Notes under the pieces: generated by a model
Seen by the model: the letters and a program-made list of their open reading frames with translations, nothing else
What the model was told of the DNA's origin: nothing
Database searches by the model: none
Shown: positions 7,940 to 16,780 of the stretch, piece after piece
How positions within the stretch are numbered: position 1 is the first letter of the stretch
Layout: the number at the start of each line of letters is the position of its first letter
From: a filamentous cyanobacterium CCT1
Lineage (GTDB): Bacteria > Cyanobacteriota > Cyanobacteriia > Phormidesmidales > Phormidesmidaceae
Length of the DNA stretch: 35,040 nucleotides
Reading direction: 5' to 3'
Assembly: GCA_003017855.1 (NCBI GenBank)
Contig: PYER01000033.1
Coordinates: 1-35,040, forward strand
Made by a program: the position numbers and the translations under genes

Positions 7940-8297
7940 TCTAAGTTCTTCGTGGAGTTTGATGGTCAGTCTGAATGCTTAGCACAAGCGGTTTTAGCGC
8001 CACACAGGCCTATTTACCAAAAACTGTCCAAAATCCCTGTTCACATTGAGCTGTAGTCGGGGAACCTTACACCAGTAGAGTACGTCCGGATTGGGTAGAT
8101 ATCGGTCTGTCCCCGTTGGTCAAACCGATCTAGCCGATACAGAGTATATCTGCTACTATCGGTTTTGGATGTACGTGAGGCCAGTACCTCTATCCCCTTG
8201 GGATCGAGCCTGCGCCTGTTAAATGAGGAATGGTTTAGGCCAAACCTGCTTTGAAGTACACGATAAGCCTTGTATAAGGTGTGAGGAGAAAATACGA
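7940..8297 (+). other. Intergenic leader region between the two porins
   Basis: This stretch has no convincing gene. It contains CAAACCGAT (8121-8129) facing ATCGGTTTTG (8158-8167), with CAGA/TCTG pairing between them, so a transcript of it could form a hairpin. The last ~20 bases before the second porin (GGTGTGAGGAGAAAATAC) repeat the ribosome-site region of the first porin. The rest is unlike the region upstream of copy 1, so the copies probably have separate promoters. Confidence 0.5.
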
Positions 8298-9755
8298 ATG
8301 GCTAAGTTATTCTGGCAATCTTTGCTGGCTGTACCCGCAGCTCTGGGCGCAGCTGTTGCTGTCTCTGGCACTGCGATCGCGGCTGAAACCGCTGTCACCA
8401 CTCAGGTCAGCAGCTTCGATCAAGACTCTGTTCAGCTGGCTCAAATCACCAGCGTTTCCGAACTGACCGACGTTCAGCCCTCTGACTGGGCTTTTCAGGC
8501 ACTCCAGAGCCTGGTTGAGAATTACGGTTGTATTCAGGGCTACCCCGACCGCACCTTCCGTGGTCAGCGCAGCCTGACTCGCTTCGAGTTCGCCGCTGGT
8601 CTCAACTCCTGCTTGGATGTCATTGCGACCCTGATCGCTCAGTCGGGCATCAACCCCGACGACCTGGCCACCATCCGTCGTCTGCAAGAAGAGTTCCAGG
8701 CTGAACTGGCCACCCTGCGTGGCCGCGTCGATGCCCTGGAAGCTGAGACCGCTACCCTGCGCGCTCAGCAGTTCTCCACCACCACCAAGCTACGTGGTCA
8801 GGTTGATTTCAACCTGGTTACCCCTATCGATATCGTTACTGGTGAAGCCAGCACAAGCTTTGCTGGCCGGGCTCGTCTAAACTTTGACAGCAGCTTCACT
8901 GGCAACGACCGTTTGCGTGTTCGCCTTCAGGGTGGCGATGGTAACGCCATTAACGGTTTGGGTGGTCTGGCCAATGCTGGTGGTTCTAACTATGACGTCA
9001 CCATTGATGACTTCTACTACAGCTTCCCCGTTGGTAGCCGCCTGACTGCAACGGTTGCTGCTCGTGGTCTGCAAGGCGATGACTGGGTTACCAGCACCAT
9101 CGTGCCTTTCGACGGTCCTTCTGTGGCTGATGCTGGTGGTCCTCAGTTCTACGATTTTGGTGGTAGCACCTCCAACGGTGCTGGTGTTGGTTTGAGCTTT
9201 GCTCTGACCGACAACATTGTGCTTGATGCTGGCTACACTGCCTCCAACCCCGGTGGTGCTACTAATCCTGGCGTTGGTATCTTCGCAGCCAACAGTCAGA
9301 GCTATATTGCTCAGCTCAGCTTCCTGAGCGATGGCTTCCTGGATGCCGGTATTGCCTACCTGCACAACGACCAATCTACTAACTTCCAGGGTGGTCTGCC
9401 TGGCGCTACCGATACCTTTGCCGGTCTTCTGAACCTTGACTTCGGCGGCTTCTTTGTCGCTGGTCACGGTGCTTACAGTACCTTCAACGGTGGCAACGAC
9501 TTCAGCTGGACTGCTGGTGTTGGCTTCAACAACTTCCTGGCTGAGGGTGCTCAGCTCGGCGTTTACGGTGGTCAACTACCTCAGTATGCTGGTACTACTA
9601 ACAACCCCTTCATCGTTGAGGGTTACTACGAGATTCCCTTCAACCAGTTCCTGACCATTACCCCTGCTGTTATCTACGGTGACATCAACACTGGTCTCGC
9701 TGGCAACGATGATACTGGCCTGTGGGCTGCTCTGCGTGCCACCTTCCGCTTCTAG
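8298..9755 (+). CDS. SLH-domain porin, iron-uptake/Som type (copy 2)
   Basis: The 485-residue paralogue has the same architecture as copy 1: signal peptide, SLH domain, coiled coil, and OprB-like barrel ending in LRATFRF. Residues 1-171 differ from copy 1 only at position 33 (Val for Ala), and DNA differences there are nearly all synonymous. Beyond residue 172 the barrel loops diverge. Codon use in the second half is strongly biased to GGT, GCT and AAC, suggesting high expression. The ATG at 8298 has AGGAG upstream. The sharp boundary between near-identical and divergent parts suggests gene conversion or selection on the wall-binding half. A good terminator follows. Confidence 0.93.
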   Translation: MAKLFWQSLLAVPAALGAAVAVSGTAIAAETAVTTQVSSFDQDSVQLAQITSVSELTDVQPSDWAFQALQSLVENYGCIQGYPDRTFRGQRSLTRFEFAAGLNSCLDVIATLIAQSGINPDDLATIRRLQEEFQAELATLRGRVDALEAETATLRAQQFSTTTKLRGQVDFNLVTPIDIVTGEASTSFAGRARLNFDSSFTGNDRLRVRLQGGDGNAINGLGGLANAGGSNYDVTIDDFYYSFPVGSRLTATVAARGLQGDDWVTSTIVPFDGPSVADAGGPQFYDFGGSTSNGAGVGLSFALTDNIVLDAGYTASNPGGATNPGVGIFAANSQSYIAQLSFLSDGFLDAGIAYLHNDQSTNFQGGLPGATDTFAGLLNLDFGGFFVAGHGAYSTFNGGNDFSWTAGVGFNNFLAEGAQLGVYGGQLPQYAGTTNNPFIVEGYYEIPFNQFLTITPAVIYGDINTGLAGNDDTGLWAALRATFRF

Positions 9756-9801
9756 GTTGGTTTAGTCAACGGTTTAGTTGGCTAGGTTGTTCTAGCACTT
9801 T

Positions 9802-9834
9802 AAGGCTCTGTCAGTTTTGGCAGAGCCTTTTTTT
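9802..9834 (+). terminator. Intrinsic terminator of the second porin
   Basis: AAGGCTCTG (9802-9810) and CAGAGCCTT (9821-9829) form a perfect stem, followed by an uninterrupted run of seven T (9828-9834). It lies 46 bases after the porin stop and just before the end of the convergent cyclotransferase-like gene. Confidence 0.9.
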
Positions 9835-9841
9835 GTTGAGT

Positions 9842-10252
9842 TCAGGGAACTGTGGTTTCGCTCCAGTGGCCCTGGGGCAGCCATCGCCCGCCTAATGCAG
9901 TGACGCGATCGCGGGTCATGGTATAAATCCAGGCTGTACTTAGGGGCTGGCGCTGGAGATTGAAGACCGGGTGGCGATCGCGTTGATATTCGCTGCTCTC
10001 GGAGCGATCGGGGTAGTACTCTTCAAAGGCGTCAATGGCGTGCAAGCAGTCAGGGCTAGAGAATATGAGCAAGATTCCCTGCACCCAGCCTGGTTCCAGC
10101 GTCATGGCAGGGTAGCCCAGCGGTAAATGGTAGAGCCGACCCATCGCCAAGGCAGGTAGACTGGTCACTAGGTAAGGGGCACAAAACTCGACAAAGGCTC
10201 GTTCTCCCGGCTTTAAGGTGCCGTAGACGAAGAGTGGGCATGGGTAATCCAT
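9842..10252 (-). CDS. Gamma-glutamylcyclotransferase (AIG2-like) family protein
   Basis: This 136-residue protein opens with the family motif LFVYGTLKPGE (residues 7-17), which forms the substrate-binding loop. A conserved acidic pair in DAFEEYYPD near residues 77-78 includes the expected catalytic Glu. AMGRLYHLPLGYPAM and VQGILLIF fill the barrel strands. Such proteins release 5-oxoproline from gamma-glutamyl compounds, though many AIG2-like members have no known substrate. I chose the ATG at 10252 over an upstream TTG at 10285, since similarity begins just after it. It is convergent with the second porin and divergent from the UDP-sugar genes. Confidence 0.85.
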   Translation of the reverse strand: MDYPCPLFVYGTLKPGERAFVEFCAPYLVTSLPALAMGRLYHLPLGYPAMTLEPGWVQGILLIFSSPDCLHAIDAFEEYYPDRSESSEYQRDRHPVFNLQRQPLSTAWIYTMTRDRVTALGGRWLPQGHWSETTVP

Positions 10253-10446
10253 CAGGTTGTGGGAGCCAAACGAACATCCGAACAACGGCTTCTAGGCTAT
10301 GAAAAAAACTTCACAAAGAATTGATAAACTCATCAAAACTAAAGCGACAGGAGTTTGATCTCCGGACACTTTACCCTGGGAAAAGTAAGTTTAAGAGAAA
10401 GCTGTGCTTCGTCGTCCGTAAATAATCCCCCCTGGTTGAATTGCCC

Positions 10447-11424
10447 ATGAGAATTTTAGTTACTGGTGGAGCCGGGTTTATTGGCTCCCACTTAATTGAT
10501 CGGCTGATGACCGCCGGTAATGAAGTTATCTGTCTGGATAATTTTTACACAGGCCATCGCCATAATCTGCTGCACTGGCTCGATCACCCTTATTTTGAAG
10601 TCATTCGCCATGACGTAACAGAGCCCATTCGGCTTGAGGTTGACCAAATCTATCATCTGGCTTGCCCTGCTTCGCCTGTGCATTACCAGTACAACCCAGT
10701 AAAAACCATCAAAACCAACGTGATGGGCACCCTCAACATGCTGGGCTTAGCGAAACGAGTAAAGGCCCGGTTTTTGTTGGCCTCTACCTCCGAGGTCTAT
10801 GGCGATCCCGAGGTCCATCCCCAGACCGAAGAGTATCGCGGCAACGTCAACCCCATTGGTATTCGCAGCTGCTACGACGAGGGCAAACGCGTTGCCGAAA
10901 CCCTGGCTTTCGATTATCACCGCCAAAACAACGTCGATATTCGAGTGGCCCGCATCTTTAACACCTACGGTCCCCGTATGCTCGAAAACGATGGCCGAGT
11001 GGTAAGCAATTTTGTGGTGCAGGCGCTGCAGGGCAATCCCCTAACCATTTATGGCACTGGGGCGCAGACCCGCAGTTTTTGCTACGTATCTGACCTGGTA
11101 GAAGGGTTGATGCGGCTGATGAACGGTGACTATATTGGCCCGGTTAACCTGGGCAACCCCGATGAGTACACCATTTTAGAGCTGGCCCAGGCGGTACAGT
11201 CGATGGTCAACCCCGATGCTGAACTGATCTATAAGCCGCTCCCTCAGGATGACCCCCAGCGGCGTAAGCCCGATATTACCCGCGCCAAAACCTTCCTTGA
11301 CTGGAGCCCAACGGTACCTCTGCAGGAGGGCCTGAAGCTTACTATTGACGATTTTCGCGATCGCTTCAATCGGCAAGGAACAACCACGGAGCTGCCGTCG
11401 ACCCTACACTCTGTAGTAGGTTAA
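10447..11424 (+). CDS. UDP-glucuronate decarboxylase (UDP-xylose synthase), SDR family
   Basis: This 325-residue extended short-chain dehydrogenase begins with the Rossmann motif GGAGFIGSH. It carries the UXS signatures [26 protein letters not shown], the active-site Tyr143/Lys147 in [18 protein letters not shown] and [13 protein letters not shown]. It should oxidise and decarboxylate UDP-glucuronate to UDP-xylose using bound NAD. An in-frame TTG lies two codons earlier; the ATG at 10447 is the likely start. The next gene makes its substrate, so the two form a UDP-glucose to UDP-glucuronate to UDP-xylose module. Length is close to bacterial UXS proteins without the N-terminal membrane segment. 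Confidence 0.93.
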   Translation: MRILVTGGAGFIGSHLIDRLMTAGNEVICLDNFYTGHRHNLLHWLDHPYFEVIRHDVTEPIRLEVDQIYHLACPASPVHYQYNPVKTIKTNVMGTLNMLGLAKRVKARFLLASTSEVYGDPEVHPQTEEYRGNVNPIGIRSCYDEGKRVAETLAFDYHRQNNVDIRVARIFNTYGPRMLENDGRVVSNFVVQALQGNPLTIYGTGAQTRSFCYVSDLVEGLMRLMNGDYIGPVNLGNPDEYTILELAQAVQSMVNPDAELIYKPLPQDDPQRRKPDITRAKTFLDWSPTVPLQEGLKLTIDDFRDRFNRQGTTTELPSTLHSVVG

Positions 11425-11538
11425 CCAAAAGCTGCCCGCAGCTGTGCTGCTCGGTTGTGGGCACATCGCTAGCCCGATAACGGCTATCTAGCCTGCTAGG
11501 GAACTATCAAGAGTACATAAAGTTAAGGAGTATTTTCT

Positions 11539-12927
11539 ATGCGTGTATGTGTAATTGGTACCGGTTATGTGGGCTTAGTAACTGGTGTGTGCCTGGCCCA
11601 CGTGGGTCACGATGTGGTCTGCATTGATGTGAATGAGGAAAAAGTTAAGCTCATGCAGTCCGGGCAGTCGCCTATTTTTGAGCCTGGTCTATCTGAACTG
11701 ATGAAGTCGTCAATGGCGGCGGGTCACCTCCAGTTTTCCACTGACCTGAAGGCGGGAGGTGAGCACGGTGAAGTTCTCTTTATTGCGGTGGGTACGCCGG
11801 CACTGCCCACTGGCGAGAGCGATACGCGCTACGTTGAGGCCGTAGCCAAGGGCATTGGCACTCACCTCAACGGTGGCTATAAGGTGATTGTGAATAAGTC
11901 TACGGTGCCGATTGGCTCGGGCGACTGGGTGCGCATGATTGTGCTGGATGGGGTAGCAGAGCGTCAACTTGCTCCTGTGCCCGCTGGCGGTATTCCTGAA
12001 ACCACTCATCCCGAGGTGGTCGCTGACTTTGATGTGGTCAGCAACCCTGAGTTTTTGCGGGAGGGCTCGGCGGTGTACGACACCTTTAACCCCGATCGCA
12101 TTGTGCTGGGCAGCAACAGCCCCCGCGCCATTGCCATGATGAAGGAACTCTACACCCCCATCGTCGAGCGGCGCTTTGCCGAAGACACCAGCGCTGAACC
12201 CGTGCCGGTGCTGGTGACTGACCTAAGCTCAGCAGAGATGGTGAAGTACGCGTCCAACGCCTTTTTGGCGACCAAGATCAGCTTTATCAATGAGGTCGCT
12301 AACATCTGCGATCGCGTCGGAGCCGATGTCACCCAGGTGGCCCAGGGCATCGGTTTGGATTCTCGCATTGGCAAGAAGTTTTTGCAGGCGGGCATTGGCT
12401 GGGGTGGTTCATGCTTTCCCAAGGACGTGTCGGCCCTGATTCACACCGCCGACGACTACGGCTACGAAGCTCAGCTGCTCAAGGCTGCGGTAGATGTGAA
12501 CAATCGTCAGCGCCAGATTACGCTAGAGAAGCTGCAGCAGGTGCTCAAGATTCTCAAAGGCAAAACTGTGGGCCTGTTGGGTCTTACCTTTAAGCCCGAC
12601 ACCGATGACATGCGCGATGCACCCTCGCTGATCTTAATTGAGCAGCTCAATCGTCTGGGCGCCAAGGTGAAGGCCTACGATCCGATTGTTTCTCAGAGCG
12701 GGCTGCGCCACGGGCTGACGGGCGTCATTGTGGAGACCGATGCTACCCACTTGGCCGACCACTGCGATGCGCTGGTGCTGGTTACCGACTGGCAGCAGTT
12801 TCAGGACCTCGACTACGCCGATATGGCTCAGCGCATGAACAGCCCCATCCTAATTGATGGCCGCAACGTTCTCGACCGGGAGATGCTGGTGAGAGCTGGG
12901 TTCCAGTACCACGGTATTGGTCGCTAG
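11539..12927 (+). CDS. UDP-glucose 6-dehydrogenase
   Basis: This 462-residue enzyme oxidises UDP-glucose to UDP-glucuronate in two NAD-dependent steps. It starts with the Rossmann motif VIGTGYVGLV, then NKSTVPIGSGD, SNPEFLREGSAVYD, SSAEMVKYASNAFLATKISFINE, GGSCFPKD with catalytic Cys292, and FKPDTDDMRDAPS. A ~25-residue Pro-rich insertion (about residues 140-165) precedes DFDVVSNPEF. TAAGGAG (11524-11530) is an ideal ribosome site for the ATG at 11539. It lies 114 bases after the UDP-xylose synthase gene, same strand, so the two are probably coexpressed and feed extracellular polysaccharide synthesis. Confidence 0.95.
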   Translation: MRVCVIGTGYVGLVTGVCLAHVGHDVVCIDVNEEKVKLMQSGQSPIFEPGLSELMKSSMAAGHLQFSTDLKAGGEHGEVLFIAVGTPALPTGESDTRYVEAVAKGIGTHLNGGYKVIVNKSTVPIGSGDWVRMIVLDGVAERQLAPVPAGGIPETTHPEVVADFDVVSNPEFLREGSAVYDTFNPDRIVLGSNSPRAIAMMKELYTPIVERRFAEDTSAEPVPVLVTDLSSAEMVKYASNAFLATKISFINEVANICDRVGADVTQVAQGIGLDSRIGKKFLQAGIGWGGSCFPKDVSALIHTADDYGYEAQLLKAAVDVNNRQRQITLEKLQQVLKILKGKTVGLLGLTFKPDTDDMRDAPSLILIEQLNRLGAKVKAYDPIVSQSGLRHGLTGVIVETDATHLADHCDALVLVTDWQQFQDLDYADMAQRMNSPILIDGRNVLDREMLVRAGFQYHGIGR

Positions 12928-12957
12928 GTCTCTTTGGCTAGTATCGACTGATTAATT

Positions 12958-12993
12958 CAGCCCTGGGGAGCCCTAGCGCTTTTCCCAGGGCTG
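12958..12993 (+). terminator. Hairpin after the UDP-glucose dehydrogenase gene
   Basis: CAGCCCTGGG (12958-12967) pairs perfectly with CCCAGGGCTG (12984-12993). It begins 30 bases after the stop codon. A T-run is lacking, but the position and 10-bp GC-rich stem suggest a transcript end. Confidence 0.55.
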
Positions 12994-13049
12994 TACACTA
13001 TGAATAGCTGGTTGAACTACAGTCCACCACCCTCTGGCATCCGTTTGCT

Positions 13050-13877
13050 ATGACCTCTTATCAGGCTTCCCCTAGCCCTGCCTACGCCCTTGAAGACGAA
13101 GCCTGGTGGGTGCAGCGCTGGGTTGAGCTGCTCAATACCTATCGGTTCAAGAAGCGTCTGGAGCGCGGTCGCATTTACGCCCGCGAAGGCCATATTCTAA
13201 GCCTGGAATACAAGGGGTCTAGGGTGACAGCCCTGGTGCAGGGTACGGCCGAAGAACCCTACAAGCTCTCCATCTGGCTCGACGCCTTTAGCGACGAAGA
13301 CTGGAACTATGTCATTGACTCTCTTTCAGAGCAGGCCATTTATTCAGCGCAGCTGCTGGCTGGCGAAATGCCCGCTGAAATCGAGGCGGTTTTTACCGCT
13401 AACGGGCTGAGCCTGTATCCGTTTAACCTGTCGGAGGTGCATTCCAAGTGCAGCTGCCCTGACCCCAAAAACCCCTGTAAGCACATTGCGGCGGTGTATT
13501 ACCAGCTGGGCGATTTCTTTCGAGAAGACCCCTTTGTGCTGTTTCAGCTGCGGGGGCGCAGCCGTGACAGCATTCTAGATGCTCTGCGGCAGCGGCGACA
13601 GAGCAGCGCTGGGCCGTCAGAAACACCCCTGATGGGCGAGGAGGCTGGCACCCCAGCTGCACCAGCGATCTCTATCCGCCTTGATGTGCAGCAGTTCTGG
13701 GCCTATGGCGAATCCTTAGATCCAGTTCTCGTGGTGATTACTCCGGCTGAGACCACGGTGCTCGATGTGCTGGGCCGCATACCGCTGCCCCCAGAGGACG
13801 CACCCGTGGTGATGGGGTACCTGAAGGAGATTTATCAGGCAGCGGCTCAGCGGGCGATGATGCAGGCCCTAGGCTGA
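13050..13877 (+). CDS. SWIM zinc-finger domain protein
   Basis: This 275-residue protein carries a SWIM zinc-binding motif, Cys134-x-Cys136-x6-Cys143-x-His145 (CSCPDPKNPCKH), after a ~130-residue N-terminal region containing WWVQRWVELLNTYRFKKRLERGR. The motif is followed by IAAVYYQLGDFFREDPFVLFQLRGRSR, as in proteins usually encoded near Snf2-type helicases. No helicase is next to it here. A DNA- or protein-binding role is inferred. Residues ~175-210 are a Pro/Ala/Glu-rich linker. Its stop overlaps that of the convergent HpsJ-like gene by 9 bases. Confidence 0.88.
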   Translation: MTSYQASPSPAYALEDEAWWVQRWVELLNTYRFKKRLERGRIYAREGHILSLEYKGSRVTALVQGTAEEPYKLSIWLDAFSDEDWNYVIDSLSEQAIYSAQLLAGEMPAEIEAVFTANGLSLYPFNLSEVHSKCSCPDPKNPCKHIAAVYYQLGDFFREDPFVLFQLRGRSRDSILDALRQRRQSSAGPSETPLMGEEAGTPAAPAISIRLDVQQFWAYGESLDPVLVVITPAETTVLDVLGRIPLPPEDAPVVMGYLKEIYQAAAQRAMMQALG

Positions 13878-14651
13878 CCGGGTGAGCGAGAGCAGTCGTC
13901 GCAGGCCAAGCCAGCCGATAATGGAGAAGCCCGCTGCTAGTAGCAGGCTAATGACCGAGATGCGAATGGCCGATCGCCAGGCTTCTGTTCTGACTCGGCG
14001 CTCGGCTTCTGCCCGACGGGTGCCAATTTCAGATTCAATCTGCTGCTGGGCCTGGTCGGCCCGCTGCTGCAAAAACTGAGTCAGGCCGTCGGGGTCGTCG
14101 CGATACTGCTCAATGTCGGGTGGTAGCTGACCACTCTGAATCGCCTGGTTCAGAAGCTCTTCGTTTTCTAAAATGGCCCCCAGCTGGCTTTGCTGCTGGC
14201 TGAGCTCCGTGGAGAGTCGCTGCTGAAGTTCGGTGGCGGCCTGACTGGCCTCGGTGCCCACCTGAGCCAGGGCGGTTTGGCTGGAGAGTCGTACAGCGTT
14301 GAGGTGCAGCAGGGTGAGCAGCAAATAGACCAGCCCTAGTAGACTTGCTAACGCACAGGCCCAAAACCGCAGGTCGGCGGTTAAGCTCTTGCGCTGGGTT
14401 ATGCGACCAACGGAGCTGTCTACCCATAGACCAACCAGCAGCAGAGCGATGCCGATGAGGGGCACAATGCCGCGATCGACCAGCTGGGTGGTCGTGGCTA
14501 GCTGCCACTGCACATTGGTGAGGTTGGGGGGAATGAGCAGAATCAGAAAATCTAGCAGGGCTGACAGAATGGCGATCGCGCCAGCTACCTTGAGGGCGAT
14601 CGCGGCTAGGGGAGACGCCACCGGACTGGTAACAGCGGGTTCTGAAGTCAT
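13869..14651 (-). CDS. HpsJ-like membrane protein with coiled coil
   Basis: The 260-residue product has three hydrophobic segments in its first half (near AIALKVAGAIAILSALLDFLI, IVPLIGIALLLVGLWV and FWACALASLLGLVYLLL). A long Gln/Glu-rich helical region follows (AATELQQRLSTELSQQQ to RRAEAERRVRTEAW), then a final membrane segment (ISVISLLLAAGFSIIGWLGL). This layout and the phrase QLVDRGIVPLIGIALLLVGLW resemble HpsJ, a cyanobacterial protein linked to hormogonium polysaccharide and motility. The family call rests on layout and remembered similarity, so it is moderate. I chose the ATG at 14651 over a GTG four codons upstream. Confidence 0.65.
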   Translation of the reverse strand: MTSEPAVTSPVASPLAAIALKVAGAIAILSALLDFLILLIPPNLTNVQWQLATTTQLVDRGIVPLIGIALLLVGLWVDSSVGRITQRKSLTADLRFWACALASLLGLVYLLLTLLHLNAVRLSSQTALAQVGTEASQAATELQQRLSTELSQQQSQLGAILENEELLNQAIQSGQLPPDIEQYRDDPDGLTQFLQQRADQAQQQIESEIGTRRAEAERRVRTEAWRSAIRISVISLLLAAGFSIIGWLGLRRLLSLTRSA

Positions 14652-14778
14652 AGAGTTGGTCACTTGCTACAAGTAACCATTCTGCCCTGGCTGGTCCAGA
14701 AAACCACAAAATCGCTACAAAAGATTGAGGGCTGGTCCAGCGTGTGCTCTGTGGCCTGAGGCAGGGCCAGCGACTAAT

Positions 14779-16539
14779 TTAAGAATCGCTAGGGGCGGGT
14801 TGCCAGTCTTTGATCGCCCAGGTGCTGGCATCCCAGGGGGTGAACTCGACCTCGCTGAGGCGATCGCTAACCGCATTGGTCATGGCCCGGTGCACTACCG
14901 GAATGACCGCTACATCCTCAGCCAGCAGTTCGTTCATCTGCTGAAACAGCTCGGCCCGGCGATCGGGGGCGAGCTCTTGTTTGGCAGCCTGCCAGAGGCG
15001 ATCGTACTCGGGGTTGCAGTAGCGGGCGTTGTTGGGCTGCTGCCACTGGTTGGCCTGGGAGGCAATTTTGGCGCAGGTCCACCAGCCCATGTAGGTGGTG
15101 GGGTCAGGGTTTTCGTTGCCAATCGAGTACACCTGCATGTCGGCAAAGAAGTGGTTGATGCTCTGGGTGTCTTTGGGGTCGGCGGAGAAAAACTCGTCCA
15201 GACGCACCCGCGAAATTTGCACATCCACGCCCAGCTCGGTGAGGCTGTCGCTGACGATGGTTTGGGTTTTTTGGCGCACCGGGTTCACCGCTGCCTGGAA
15301 CAGCACCTCGAGGGCAACCCCATCTTTTTCGCGCAGACCGTCGCCGTTGGTGTCGACCCAACCCGCTTCATTCAGCAGGGCTTTGGCCCGCTCCAGGTCG
15401 TAGGTATAGGCTATCGACTCAGACTGATAGTCGAGGGGGGCCACGAGCAGCTGGGCGGTGGGCTTGCCGGCGCTACCGTAGAGTTCTTTGGCAATGGTAT
15501 CGCGATCGACCGCCAGATTAATTGCCTGGCGCACCCGCAAATCACTGAAGTAGGGGTGCGGAAGATCGGGGCTGGAGCGTTCGCCATCCTCGGTGCGGGC
15601 AAAGGGGTTGGCAAAATTGAGCATAATGCGCTCGACCTGAGCCCCAAACAGGTGAGTCACATGGCCGCTGGCATCGGTTTCTAGCTCGCGGAGCGCTTCG
15701 GCTTCGACTTGGAGGTTGTGGGCAAAGTCGGCCTCGTTGGTTTGCAGCACCTCGCGGGCGGCGGCATAGGGGGCCAGGCCGCCGACGAGTTCTACGCGCT
15801 CAAAGGCGGGCCGCCCGCCCCAGTAGCTGGGGTTGGGCTCATAAACGACGGTGCCGCTTTCAAACCCCACCGCCTGGTACGGACCAGTCCCCACGGGCTG
15901 GAGGTTAGCCAGGGCGTCGCGGGCGCTGGGGCCGTTGTGCTCTTCAAAGATGTGTCGAGGCAAAATCAGCCCGGTTTGCCCCGTAAAGGGCACTGACCAG
16001 GCTGGGGTAGGGTCGGTGAAGGTAATTTTGACGGTGTAGTCGTCGATCGCCTCGACGCTCTTAACCCCCTCGTAGTACTGGGCTGTAGCCGCCGCCACCA
16101 CCGGGTTGCGAATGAACTCAAAGGTAAATACCACGTCGTCGGCGGTAAACGGTTCGCCATCGGACCAGGTGACATCGGGCCGCAGGGTCCAGGTGACGGT
16201 GGTGCCGTCGGCGGCTATCCCGCCATTTTCTGCGGTCGGGATTTCATCGGCCAAAAAGGGCACGAGTTCTCCCGCCTGGTTATAGCTGGCCAGGGGTTCG
16301 TAGACAATGCGGGCGGCTTCAAAATCTTGGTAGCCGGTAGCCAGGTGAGGGTTGAGAGTAAGGGCAGAGCGGCTGTAGAGCAACCGCAGGGTTTGCGGAT
16401 CTCGCTCGGGAGCGACAACCTCGGCTGCAGGGGTGGGCGCGGTGGCCAGGTCGGTAGATTGGCTACAGCTGACGGTGGTGGCTAGGGCCATGCCAGCGGC
16501 AGCCACCAGGAGTGCGGTGCGAAACCCTGATCTGATCAT
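14779..16539 (-). CDS. ABC transporter solute-binding lipoprotein, family 5 (oligopeptide/dipeptide type)
   Basis: This 586-residue protein begins with a lipoprotein-type signal peptide (MIRSGFRTALLVAAAGMALA, then TTVSC with Cys25 as the probable lipidated residue). The body is a family 5 periplasmic binding protein: WTLRPDVTWSDGEPFTADDVVFTFEF, the internal VGTGPYQ, DLRVRQAINLAVDRDTI, ERAKALLNEAGWVDTNGDGLREKDG and FQQMNELLAEDVAVIPV. Family 5 proteins bind peptides, nickel or opines, and the ligand cannot be told here. No permease or ATPase gene is adjacent, so it is an orphan binding protein. It lies upstream of the HpsJ-like gene on the same strand with a 127-base gap. Confidence 0.9.
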   Translation of the reverse strand: MIRSGFRTALLVAAAGMALATTVSCSQSTDLATAPTPAAEVVAPERDPQTLRLLYSRSALTLNPHLATGYQDFEAARIVYEPLASYNQAGELVPFLADEIPTAENGGIAADGTTVTWTLRPDVTWSDGEPFTADDVVFTFEFIRNPVVAAATAQYYEGVKSVEAIDDYTVKITFTDPTPAWSVPFTGQTGLILPRHIFEEHNGPSARDALANLQPVGTGPYQAVGFESGTVVYEPNPSYWGGRPAFERVELVGGLAPYAAAREVLQTNEADFAHNLQVEAEALRELETDASGHVTHLFGAQVERIMLNFANPFARTEDGERSSPDLPHPYFSDLRVRQAINLAVDRDTIAKELYGSAGKPTAQLLVAPLDYQSESIAYTYDLERAKALLNEAGWVDTNGDGLREKDGVALEVLFQAAVNPVRQKTQTIVSDSLTELGVDVQISRVRLDEFFSADPKDTQSINHFFADMQVYSIGNENPDPTTYMGWWTCAKIASQANQWQQPNNARYCNPEYDRLWQAAKQELAPDRRAELFQQMNELLAEDVAVIPVVHRAMTNAVSDRLSEVEFTPWDASTWAIKDWQPAPSDS

Positions 16540-16780
16540 TACTTAACGCTATTTAACTCAAAACGACAGTGCTGCCAGCTTCACCCCCGCAATTAATAGT
16601 AGACAATTTAGGCGTCTCTGCGGTCGGGGGCGATCGCGAAAGCGGCGGGCAGTCTTTTCATCTATCCCTATGTCTATCAAGGGCGGTGGCCGGGTTCCCG
16701 GAAACTTTGAAACTGAACTGGAACTGACTTTCTGGATCGCGCTCTATGCCCCGCCAGGAGACGCCCTAACCCCCGTGGCG

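Noticed and set aside
8877-9575. 232-residue minus-strand ORF rich in Val/Thr/Ala
   Set aside because: Antisense to the second porin and produced by its uniform codon use.
14725-15684. 319-residue + strand ORF
   Set aside because: It is antisense to the solute-binding protein gene, which has a signal peptide and clear family motifs; this frame has none.
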